DNA from: Bacillota bacterium
Lineage (GTDB): Bacteria; Bacillota; Clostridia; Tissierellales; Sedimentibacteraceae
Assembly: GCA_029239575.1 (NCBI GenBank)
Contig: JARBUP010000136.1
Location: 1 to 7,349, forward strand
DNA: 7,349 nt
Reading direction: 5' to 3'
In this document: positions 1 through 6,138 of the stretch, piece after piece
Position numbering within the stretch: position 1 is the first letter of the stretch
Layout: every line of letters starts with the position of its first letter
Notes under the pieces: model-generated
Databases searched by the model: none
Told to the model about the DNA's origin: nothing
What the model saw: the letters and a program-made list of their open reading frames with translations, nothing else
Made by a program: the position numbers and the translations under genes

Positions 1-1277
1 TTCCCTAATAACTTAAACATGTTTGACTTATAGTTTTCAACTCCAGGCTGAGTAAATGGATCTATGTTGTTATAATAACCACTTATGGCACAGGACATCA
101 TAAAAAAGTAAAATAATTTACCTAAATAATATTCATTCATTTCTGGAATTCTTAATATAATTCCTGGAACATCACCTTCTTGATGAGCCATAAAAGTTCC
201 TTTAAATGCTTTATCATTTATGTAGCTGTATTTTTTTCCCTCAATATAATTTAATTTATCAAAATCATTTTTATCCTGAGGTACAACTATATCATCTTTT
301 ACATTTTCTGTCACTAAGGTAGTTTCAAAAATTATTTTTTTACCTTGTTGAACATATTGTCCCATGGAATGCAAATCAGTTGTGAAATTTAATGATGCAG
401 GGAAAATACCTATACCTTCCTTGCCTTCACTTTCTCCAAATAATTGTTTCCACCATTCACCTATTGAAATATTGCATGGTTCATAATTTATAAGTATTTC
501 AATTTCCTTGCCTTTTTTATTTAAAATATTTCTTGCTGCAGCATACTGGCAGCATATATTTTTTTCAAAATCATTTATGCTGTATTCCTTATTTGCATCT
601 TTAAGTCCTTTTATAAATTCATCTATATTAAGACCTGCTGCTGCCATAGGTAAAAGACCAACAGGTGTTATAACTGAATATCTTCCTCCTACATCATCAG
701 GAAGTGTAAAAGATTTATAACCATTTAAATTTGAAAGCTCTTTTAAAGCACCTTTATTTTTATCTGTAACTACAAAAATTCTTTCATTTGATTCTTCACC
801 ATACTTTTCCTGCATTGCATCTCTGATGATTCTAAAGCTTAAAGCAGTTTCCAAAGTTGTACCTGATTTAGATATTACTATTACACATAATTTTTTATTT
901 TTTATAACTTGTAATAACTTATTCATATAAGGACCACTTAAATTTTGTCCTGCAAAATAAACTTGTGGACTGCAAAGCTCATTGTGAAAATCCCCCCTGA
1001 TTGACTCAATGGCTGCTCTTGGTCCTAAATAAGAACCACCTATACCTAATAAAATATAAGCTTCACAGTTTTTTTGTATATATGAAGCTGCAGTTTTTAT
1101 TTCTTCGTATTCTTCTTTGTCAAAATTATTCATGTAATCAATCCAACCGGACATTTCATTGGAAACACCAGTTCTATTAATAAGCATCTCATGTGACGCC
1201 ATAATATTTTCCTTAATTGATTCAATTTCATTTGCATCAATCATACTTCCCTTTAAATCAAGTTTTAATTCTCCCAT
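1..1277 (-). CDS. pgi: Glucose-6-phosphate isomerase, 3' end cut by window edge
   Basis: Cytosolic enzyme that interconverts glucose-6-phosphate and fructose-6-phosphate in glycolysis and gluconeogenesis. The frame is open for 425 codons from the ATG at 1277 and runs off the left edge. Bacterial Firmicutes-type Pgi is about 450 residues, so roughly 25 are missing. Sugar-phosphate isomerase (SIS) motifs are clear: GIGGSYLGPRAA at residues 78-89, SKSGTT at 136-141, and the first family signature DDVGGRYSVITPVG at 194-207. The GESEG segment (281-285) carries the likely catalytic Glu, DLHSMGQ (301-307) the conserved His303, and the second signature PFTQPGVENYK (407-417) ends in the catalytic Lys. 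An in-frame ATG four codons upstream is less likely because it lies on the ribosome-binding site. The gene starts 22 nt after the phosphatase stop and looks co-transcribed with it. Identity is secure; placement at the end of a murB–rapZ–yvcK operon is less usual. Confidence 0.96.
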   Translation of the reverse strand, partial: MGELKLDLKGSMIDANEIESIKENIMASHEMLINRTGVSNEMSGWIDYMNNFDKEEYEEIKTAASYIQKNCEAYILLGIGGSYLGPRAAIESIRGDFHNELCSPQVYFAGQNLSGPYMNKLLQVIKNKKLCVIVISKSGTTLETALSFRIIRDAMQEKYGEESNERIFVVTDKNKGALKELSNLNGYKSFTLPDDVGGRYSVITPVGLLPMAAAGLNIDEFIKGLKDANKEYSINDFEKNICCQYAAARNILNKKGKEIEILINYEPCNISIGEWWKQLFGESEGKEGIGIFPASLNFTTDLHSMGQYVQQGKKIIFETTLVTENVKDDIVVPQDKNDFDKLNYIEGKKYSYINDKAFKGTFMAHQEGDVPGIILRIPEMNEYYLGKLFYFFMMSCAISGYYNNIDPFTQPGVENYKSNMFKLLG

Positions 1278-1280
1278 TTT

Positions 1281-1287
1281 CCCCTCC
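1281..1287 (-). promoter_or_regulatory. Ribosome-binding site deciding the pgi start
   Basis: Minus-strand GGAGGGG lies three bases before the ATG at 1277, which puts the GGAGG core five bases away. The alternative in-frame ATG at 1289 overlaps this box and has no comparable purine-rich site just upstream, so 1277 is preferred. Confidence 0.75.
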
Positions 1288-1299
1288 ATCGCTAATGTG

Positions 1300-2373
1300 C
1301 TATATAATTTCTGCCATAAGAACAGCATAATCATCTTTTTGTATGTGGCTATATTGTTTTAGGGAAGTTTTTATGTTGCTTAATATATTATTTTCCCTTT
1401 TAATGATTTCTATTAATTTATCAATGCCAAATTCTACTAAATCTCCATTTTTTGTTTCAGTTATTCCATCGGTATATAAAAATAGCTTGTCTCCTTCATT
1501 TAATATAACAGAATCGACATCATAATCTACGGAGTCAAATATGTTACATATAGGATAACCTTTAGCTTCAAGCAATATAATTTCTGAATTTCTAATTAAT
1601 ATAGGTATAGAATTATGTCCTGCATTTGCATATTTAAGTTCCCCAGTTTTATTGTTATAAACAGCTAAAAATATCGAAAAATATTTATCCGATTCTAAAT
1701 TAAGAGCTAAAAAAGTTTTATGAAGTTCCTTTAAAATTATATCAACTTTTGTATTGTTTTTAGAAATATTTCTTAATGATTGTCTTACAAACATAGTTAG
1801 TAAAGACGCTGAAACTCCATGACCAACGACGTCGCACATATACATTCCTGTTAAATCATCACTTAATTTAAATAAATCAAAAAAATCTCCACTTAAAAAT
1901 TCTGAAGGTTCATATAAATAATCTATGTTAATACCGTTGAATATACCTTTCGAAGGAAGCATACGCTTTTGCATATTTCTTGCAAATGCAATATCATCTC
2001 TCATTTTTTTATTTTTCTCTTTTAATGATTTAGATAAAACTTTTTCATTTGTTATATCTCGAAAAACTTCAACTGAACCTAAAATTTCTCCGTCTTCACT
2101 CAAAATTGGTGATGATATTACCATATAAGTTAGACCATTATATACAGTTTCTTTTTTTATTACTTCACCATCATTGGAAGTTCTTTTTGCTATACAATCA
2201 ATGCATCGTTTTGATCTACAAAATATTTCATAACATTTGGCCCCTACAATATCATCGCCTAAATCTTCTCTCATTTTTTTGTTTGCATAAAATACAGTAT
2301 TATTTTTATCTATTGCCCTGACCCAATCAATCATTCCATCCAACATACTTTGTTCTTTTTTAAACTGTTCCAT
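1300..2373 (-). CDS. PAS-domain SpoIIE/RsbU-type PPM serine phosphatase
   Basis: A 357-residue soluble protein with no signal peptide or membrane segment. Residues about 8-110 form a PAS sensor domain ending in the typical EVFRDIT. A charged, probably coiled-coil linker (about 110-135) leads to ARNMQKRMLP (131-140), the usual entry to SpoIIE/RsbU phosphatase domains. The PPM domain (about 141-357) keeps the metal-site motifs: SGDFFD (161-166), CDVVGHGVSA (180-189), YANAGHN (248-254), YTDGITE (300-306) and KDDYAV (346-351), so it should be an active Mg/Mn-dependent phosphoserine/phosphothreonine phosphatase. Known relatives dephosphorylate STAS-domain anti-anti-sigma factors; no such partner is in the window. 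The PAS domain carries four clustered cysteines (47, 52, 57, 60), suggesting a metal or redox cofactor. The ribosome-binding site AAGGGGGG (2379-2386) is 5 nt from the ATG. The gene lies 23 nt after yvcK, where whiA is expected in Clostridia. Its substrate and signal are unknown. Confidence 0.92.
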   Translation of the reverse strand: MEQFKKEQSMLDGMIDWVRAIDKNNTVFYANKKMREDLGDDIVGAKCYEIFCRSKRCIDCIAKRTSNDGEVIKKETVYNGLTYMVISSPILSEDGEILGSVEVFRDITNEKVLSKSLKEKNKKMRDDIAFARNMQKRMLPSKGIFNGINIDYLYEPSEFLSGDFFDLFKLSDDLTGMYMCDVVGHGVSASLLTMFVRQSLRNISKNNTKVDIILKELHKTFLALNLESDKYFSIFLAVYNNKTGELKYANAGHNSIPILIRNSEIILLEAKGYPICNIFDSVDYDVDSVILNEGDKLFLYTDGITETKNGDLVEFGIDKLIEIIKRENNILSNIKTSLKQYSHIQKDDYAVLMAEII

Positions 2374-2396
2374 AACTGCCCCCCTTATTTAATATT

Positions 2397-3365
2397 TCAA
2401 TGAATTTCATCATTAAAGCAGTTTAACAGCACTTTCCCAATTTTTTCTGAGTCATGCCTAATATAATTTTTTCTTATGTTTATAAAACTGTCTTTTATTA
2501 CTTTTATATTCATTTGTTCAAGTTGTTTAATTTGTTTGTCATCTATTAATACTTGACTAGCACCTTGAAATTTATAATTTTTTATAACATCATCGGAAAT
2601 AATTTCATCATTAGCTATAACATAATCAATTAAATTTTTTTTGCTGTGCTTTAACAATGCATTAACATGGTCAACTACATCATATTGGTCTGTTTCACCA
2701 GGTTGAGTCATTACATTACAAATATAAAAAACTTTAGCTTTAACACTGCATAAAAGTTCAGGTATGCCGTACACTAACAAATTAGGAATAACACTTGTAT
2801 ATAAACTTCCTGGCCCCAATACTATTATGTCAGCTTCTTTTATATCTTTTACCGTTTCTTCTAAAGGATAACATATTTCAGGAACAAGACTAATTTTATC
2901 AATTTTACTTTCGGATTTGCTTGCATAATTTGGAATATCTTTTTCTCCTAAAATTATTTCCTTATTTTCTAACAATGCTTTAAGTTGGGTATCTTCCAGA
3001 GTCATGGGAAGAACTTTTCCTGAAAGCCTAAAAATACTTCCTATTTCATTTAAAGCATGTTCATAGTCTCCAAATATTTCATACATTGCAGCTATAAACA
3101 AATTTCCAAAACTTTGTCCTGTTAAATATCCATCTTTAAACCTATGTTGGAGCAGCTTTTCCATGGTCGGTTCCATATCAGCAAGACCTATAATACAGTT
3201 TCTCATGTCACCAGGAGGAAGCATACCTAAATCTTCCCTTAAAACTCCCGAACCTCCACCATTATCAGCTACTGTAACAACTGCAGTTATTTGCTTCGTA
3301 TATTTCTTTAATCCTCTTAAAAGTATGGATAAACCCGTTCCGCCCCCAAATACTACTATATTCAT
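2397..3365 (-). CDS. yvcK: YvcK/CofD-like UDP-sugar-binding regulator (gluconeogenesis factor)
   Basis: A 322-residue cytosolic protein of the CofD/YvcK fold, matching the usual family length. Visible motifs are FGGGTG (6-11) at the N-terminus, TVADNGGGSGVLRED (31-45), PPGDMRN (50-56), GQSFGNL (83-89), LGPGSLYTSVIPNLL (183-197) and MTQPGET (219-225). In Bacillus and other Gram-positives, YvcK binds UDP-GlcNAc and related UDP-sugars. It is needed for growth on gluconeogenic carbon sources and for normal cell-wall synthesis and shape. It is related to the transferase CofD but is not expected to make coenzyme F420. The Asn at residue 35 replaces the second Asp of the common ADDGG form. The gene starts 7 nt after rapZ, and its AGGTG ribosome-binding site overlaps the rapZ stop, which suggests translational coupling. 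Its position between rapZ and a phosphatase gene, in an operon with murB and pgi, fits a role at the carbon/wall branch point. Confidence 0.96.
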   Translation of the reverse strand: MNIVVFGGGTGLSILLRGLKKYTKQITAVVTVADNGGGSGVLREDLGMLPPGDMRNCIIGLADMEPTMEKLLQHRFKDGYLTGQSFGNLFIAAMYEIFGDYEHALNEIGSIFRLSGKVLPMTLEDTQLKALLENKEIILGEKDIPNYASKSESKIDKISLVPEICYPLEETVKDIKEADIIVLGPGSLYTSVIPNLLVYGIPELLCSVKAKVFYICNVMTQPGETDQYDVVDHVNALLKHSKKNLIDYVIANDEIISDDVIKNYKFQGASQVLIDDKQIKQLEQMNIKVIKDSFINIRKNYIRHDSEKIGKVLLNCFNDEIH

Positions 3366-3369
3366 ATTA

Positions 3370-3374
3370 CACCT
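3370..3374 (-). promoter_or_regulatory. yvcK ribosome-binding site overlapping the rapZ stop
   Basis: Minus-strand AGGTG shares its first two bases with the rapZ TAG stop (3373-3375) and lies 4 nt before the yvcK ATG. Ribosomes ending rapZ would cover this site, so translation of the two genes is probably coupled (inference). Confidence 0.6.
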
Positions 3375-4230
3375 ACTTTATAATCACATCTCTGTGTGAA
3401 GTCATAACTCTATAATCTTTACTTGTTAAAATATCGGATAGTTTATTAGCAATAGTAACAGAACGGTGTTGTCCACCTGTACACCCTATTCCTATAACTA
3501 AATTTGATTTACCTTCTTTTATGTATAAAGGCATTAAGAAATCCAACATGTCCACAAGTTTATTTAAGAATATGTTGCTATCTTCAAAACCCATTACATA
3601 GTCTTGAACTAATGCTTCATTGCCCGTATGATATTTTAATTCTTCAATATAAAATGGATTTGGTAAAAATCGAACGTCAAAAATTAAATCTGCATCATGT
3701 GGCAAACCATATTTATAACCAAAAGACATTACTGAAACATTTAAATTGTGAGAAATTTTACCTTCTAAAAATATGCCTAAAATTTCTTCTTTTAATCTTC
3801 CTAACTTCATATTAGAAGTATCTATAATATAATTTGATCTTTTTTTGACTTCGCTAAGTTTAATACGTTCTTCTAAAATTCCATTTATAATAGTTCCATT
3901 TGTGCTTAAGGGATGGGGACGTCTTAATTCTTTATACCTTTTTACAAGTTCATCATCAGAAGCTTCAAGAAATAAAACGCTGTACTTTATTCCTTTGTTT
4001 TTCAGTTCATCTAAACTATTAAAAAGATCTTTAAAAAATATTCCTCCCCTTATGTCTGCAACTACAGCTACTTTGTCTACATCTTTAGTTGATTCAGTAC
4101 AAAGCTCAGCAAAATTAGGTAGAAGTGCTGGTGGCAAATTATCCATACAATAATAATTTATATCTTCTAAAACTTTAATTGCTTGACTTTTTCCGGCTCC
4201 TGACATTCCAGTTATAATTACAAACTCCAT
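3373..4230 (-). CDS. rapZ: RapZ/YvcJ nucleotide-binding protein (RNase adapter family)
   Basis: A 285-residue protein of normal family length. The N-terminal domain starts with a P-loop, GMSGAGKS (8-15), followed by MDNLPPALLP (29-38) and the VADIRG segment (57-62) that resembles Walker B. The C-terminal domain holds DVRFLPNPFY (185-194), the HTGNEALVQDYV segment (201-212) and IGCTGGQHRSV (248-258). These are the family's most conserved stretches. In E. coli, RapZ binds GlcN6P and directs RNase E to the sRNA GlmZ to control glmS. In Bacillus, YvcJ binds and hydrolyses nucleotides and affects competence, and a small-RNA role is not established, so the same mechanism should not be assumed here. 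The ribosome-binding site AAGGGAGAG (4238-4246) lies inside the end of the PHP gene, with only 4 nt between the two genes. The neighbours yvcK and murB are the usual ones in Gram-positives. Confidence 0.97.
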   Translation of the reverse strand: MEFVIITGMSGAGKSQAIKVLEDINYYCMDNLPPALLPNFAELCTESTKDVDKVAVVADIRGGIFFKDLFNSLDELKNKGIKYSVLFLEASDDELVKRYKELRRPHPLSTNGTIINGILEERIKLSEVKKRSNYIIDTSNMKLGRLKEEILGIFLEGKISHNLNVSVMSFGYKYGLPHDADLIFDVRFLPNPFYIEELKYHTGNEALVQDYVMGFEDSNIFLNKLVDMLDFLMPLYIKEGKSNLVIGIGCTGGQHRSVTIANKLSDILTSKDYRVMTSHRDVIIK

Positions 4231-4234
4231 TTGT

Positions 4235-4981
4235 CTACTCTCCCTTGGTCAAATTTATTATGCGATTCAAATCAAGGCCTGCTTTTTTAGCTTCATTCAA
4301 TGCTTTTTCAAAGCCGCCTATATTTTCTTTGCTATGTGCATCGCTGCTTATAACAAAAGACACATCATAATTAGATGCTATTTTTATTTCTTCTGCATTT
4401 AAATGATCATGATGATTGCTGATTTCTAAAATAGTCTTATTTTTTTCAGCAGCTTCTGCAATTCTTTTTATATCAACAGGCATTTTATCTCCAGGATGAG
4501 TTAAAATTTTAATTTTGTATTTGTTTAAAGCTTTTACAACAGCATCAGTATTTTTTTTAGTCATATGATCTCTTAATCTTTTATTGAATTTCCCAAAATA
4601 ATTTAGAATTATAAAACCCCAAAAATCTTTAAAACTTGAGTACATAGCTCCCAGATGATAACCACATAAAATTATGTCAAATGTTTCAAATAGTTCAGCT
4701 GAAATATCAGTATCACCATCAAAACTTATTATGTTAGATTCTACTCCAAACAATATTTTTATTTGTGGGTAAACTTGCCTTAAACGTATAATTTCATTTT
4801 TAGCTTCTTCTATTTTATCTGCTCTCATACCATATAAAAAATGTCTTGGCCCATGGTCCGTAATAGCAATTTCCTTTAAACCAATTTCAATAGCTCTTTG
4901 AATAATTTCTTCTATTGTAGATTTTCCATGTTTATTTTTTGAATATGTTGAATGTATGTGATAGTCAAATGTAATTTTCAT
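4235..4981 (-). CDS. PHP-domain metal-dependent phosphoesterase, YcdX-like
   Basis: A 248-residue cytosolic protein covering one complete PHP domain. All expected metal-ligand positions are visible: H8 and H10 in DYHIHS, H18, H43 in TDHGPRH, E81 in GVESN, H109 in GYHLG, H162 in THPGD, and D214 and H216 in SSDAH. This is the trinuclear-zinc pattern of E. coli YcdX and of the histidinol-phosphatase-like group, so a phosphatase or phosphodiesterase reaction is likely. The substrate cannot be read from sequence. Automatic annotation often calls such proteins histidinol phosphatase, but no histidine-synthesis gene is nearby and the setting (murB, rapZ, yvcK) argues against that. A hydrophobic stretch around residues 118-130 (FKDFWGFIILNYF) is too short and interrupted to call a membrane helix. 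The gene begins 11 nt after murB, with its ribosome-binding site overlapping the murB stop. Confidence 0.92.
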   Translation of the reverse strand: MKITFDYHIHSTYSKNKHGKSTIEEIIQRAIEIGLKEIAITDHGPRHFLYGMRADKIEEAKNEIIRLRQVYPQIKILFGVESNIISFDGDTDISAELFETFDIILCGYHLGAMYSSFKDFWGFIILNYFGKFNKRLRDHMTKKNTDAVVKALNKYKIKILTHPGDKMPVDIKRIAEAAEKNKTILEISNHHDHLNAEEIKIASNYDVSFVISSDAHSKENIGGFEKALNEAKKAGLDLNRIINLTKGE

Positions 4982-4988
4982 TTTAGAT

Positions 4989-4994
4989 TCACCT
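4989..4994 (-). promoter_or_regulatory. PHP-gene ribosome-binding site overlapping the murB stop
   Basis: Minus-strand AGGTGA shares two bases with the murB TAG stop (4993-4995) and is 7 nt from the ATG at 4981. It fixes the start and suggests coupled translation. Confidence 0.6.
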
Positions 4995-5919
4995 ATAATT
5001 TTGTTCCTATTATTTTAATTTCCGGCTCCAATATAATGCCAAATTTATCTTCTACTGTTCTTATAACAATTCTCATTAATTCAAGTACATCTTCGCAACA
5101 TGCATTGTCATAATTAACAACAAACCCACTGTGTTTATCCGAAACCATCGCACCTTTATATTTTAGGCCTTTTAATCCTGCATCTTCAATTAGTTTTGAT
5201 GCATATCCATTTTCAGGTCTTTTAAATGTGCTTCCTGCACTTGGTAAATTCAAAGGTTGTTTTGTAATTCTTCTTTCATTTAAATCTTTCATTCTGTCAT
5301 CTATATCTTGTTGAATACCATGCTGTAGGACTATTTCAGCTTCTAAAACTATTAAATCTGAATCAGTTACTTTTGAATGCCTGTAACCAAAATTCATTTC
5401 TTCATTAGAAAATTCATACTCTTTTCCTGAAGAATCCATGCATTTAACTTTGCTTACAACATTTTTCAACTCTCCGTTATAAGCTCCTGCATTCATCGCA
5501 ACAGCTCCACCTATATACCCAGGTATACCACTTGCAAATTCAAAATTCGTCAAGCTTAGTTTAGCAACTTGTTTTGCAATAACTGATAATAATGTTCCAG
5601 CACCAACAGTTATTTTATTGTCAACTATTTTTATATAATTAAATTTTTCTCCTATTTTAATTATAGCTCCTTTGAATCCTTCATCTGATATAAGTAAATT
5701 TGTTCCATTTCCAATTATATAATAATTTATATTATATTTTTTTATTAAATTTAAAATAGTTTTTAATTCTTCAGCATTTTCTGGTTCAAAAAATAAATCT
5801 GCTGGACCGCCTATTTTAAAATATGTATGTTTTTTTAATAATTCATTTTTTATTACTTCGCTATTTATATTTAAAATTATCTCGTTGTAAAATTCATTTA
5901 TTATATTATTATGTTCCAT
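4993..5919 (-). CDS. murB: UDP-N-acetylenolpyruvoylglucosamine reductase MurB
   Basis: FAD-containing cytosolic enzyme that uses NADPH to reduce UDP-GlcNAc-enolpyruvate to UDP-MurNAc, the second committed step of peptidoglycan precursor synthesis. The length of 308 residues is normal for the Gram-positive form. The FAD-binding part shows YFKIGGPADLF (33-43), IGNGTNLLISDEG (69-81) and the strongly conserved GIPGYIGGAVAMNAGAY (131-147). Catalytic positions are visible: Arg180 in FGYRHS, Ser230 in AGSTFKRP (the proton donor) and Glu300 in LEPEIKIIG. The short form with the SAGSTFKRP motif fits type II MurB. The ribosome-binding site GGAAGGTGA (5923-5931) supports the ATG at 5919. It is the first gene of the minus-strand operon and lies directly behind the predicted promoter and a perfect palindrome. 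Confidence 0.98.
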   Translation of the reverse strand: MEHNNIINEFYNEIILNINSEVIKNELLKKHTYFKIGGPADLFFEPENAEELKTILNLIKKYNINYYIIGNGTNLLISDEGFKGAIIKIGEKFNYIKIVDNKITVGAGTLLSVIAKQVAKLSLTNFEFASGIPGYIGGAVAMNAGAYNGELKNVVSKVKCMDSSGKEYEFSNEEMNFGYRHSKVTDSDLIVLEAEIVLQHGIQQDIDDRMKDLNERRITKQPLNLPSAGSTFKRPENGYASKLIEDAGLKGLKYKGAMVSDKHSGFVVNYDNACCEDVLELMRIVIRTVEDKFGIILEPEIKIIGTKL

Positions 5920-5932
5920 TTTTCACCTTCCT

Positions 5933-5946
5933 GATAGAATTCTATC
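5933..5946. repeat. Perfect 14-bp palindrome at the predicted murB transcription start
   Basis: GATAGAATTCTATC is a perfect inverted repeat with no spacer. It lies one base upstream of the murB ribosome-binding site and starts at the transcription start predicted from the -10 box. It could be an operator bound by a dimeric repressor, or a 5'-terminal RNA hairpin (5-bp stem, AAUU loop) that protects the transcript. The symmetry is seen; both roles are inference. Confidence 0.5.
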
Positions 5947-5952
5947 TTCTTC

Positions 5953-5981
5953 ATTTTATCATTTATTTATTAATTTTTAAA
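5953..5981 (-). promoter_or_regulatory. Candidate sigma-A promoter of the murB operon
   Basis: On the minus strand, TTTAAA (5976-5981) is followed after 17 nt by TAAAAT (5953-5958), with TG one base before it, giving an extended -10 element. The -35 box matches TTGACA in only four of six bases. The predicted start is near 5946, leaving a leader of about 27 nt. AT-richness makes chance matches easy, so confidence is moderate. Confidence 0.5.
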
Positions 5982-6020
5982 GATATATTTTGAATTAATA
6001 TTTATTTTAATATTATTATT

Positions 6021-6042
6021 AATTACTTCCTTGGTGGTAATT
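6021..6042. promoter_or_regulatory. 22-bp imperfect dyad between the divergent promoters
   Basis: The outer arms AATTAC (6021-6026) and GTAATT (6037-6042) are perfect inverses, and an inner CC (6029-6030) pairs symmetrically with GG (6033-6034) about the same centre. That makes 16 of 22 positions symmetric. It is the most GC-containing patch in a very AT-rich spacer and lies 36 nt upstream of the M20 -35 box. The form resembles a transcription-factor operator; which factor binds is unknown. Confidence 0.4.
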
Positions 6043-6078
6043 TTATTATTTACAAATACTTAAATTTAATGATTATTC

Positions 6079-6107
6079 TTGACTCAAAATTCTGACGGTG
6101 CTAATAT
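6079..6107 (+). promoter_or_regulatory. Strong sigma-A promoter of the M20 amidohydrolase gene
   Basis: TTGACT (6079-6084), a 17-nt spacer, then TAATAT (6102-6107), with TG one base before the -10 box. Both hexamers match consensus in five of six bases and the spacing is ideal. The predicted start is near 6114, giving a leader of about 25 nt before the ATG at 6139. Confidence 0.8.
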
Positions 6108-6138
6108 TAATTTAAACATTATTTAAAAGGAGCATGTT

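Noticed and set aside
46..60. Thr409 in the second Pgi signature (PFTQPGVE instead of the common PFDQ or PFNQ)
   Set aside because: As I recall the family pattern, it tolerates Thr at this position, and the surrounding catalytic residues are intact, so this is ordinary variation.
1278..1289. Alternative pgi start at 1289 (four residues longer)
   Set aside because: The ATG overlaps the purine-rich box that serves the ATG at 1277, and has no comparable site of its own.
1159..1362. Small plus-strand open frames opposite pgi, yvcK, rapZ and the phosphatase
   Set aside because: They lie antisense to well-supported genes, lack good ribosome-binding sites and resemble no family; they are by-products of AT-rich coding sequence.
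1969..1992. Inverted repeat TTGCAT / ATGCAA inside the phosphatase gene
   Set aside because: Short, within conserved coding sequence (linker and ARNMQK motif), and not placed where a terminator or operator would act.
5947..6138. Riboswitch, T-box or small RNA in the divergent spacer
   Set aside because: The predicted leaders on both sides are only about 25 nt, too short for a riboswitch, and the spacer is almost all A and T with no extended structure apart from the two dyads.
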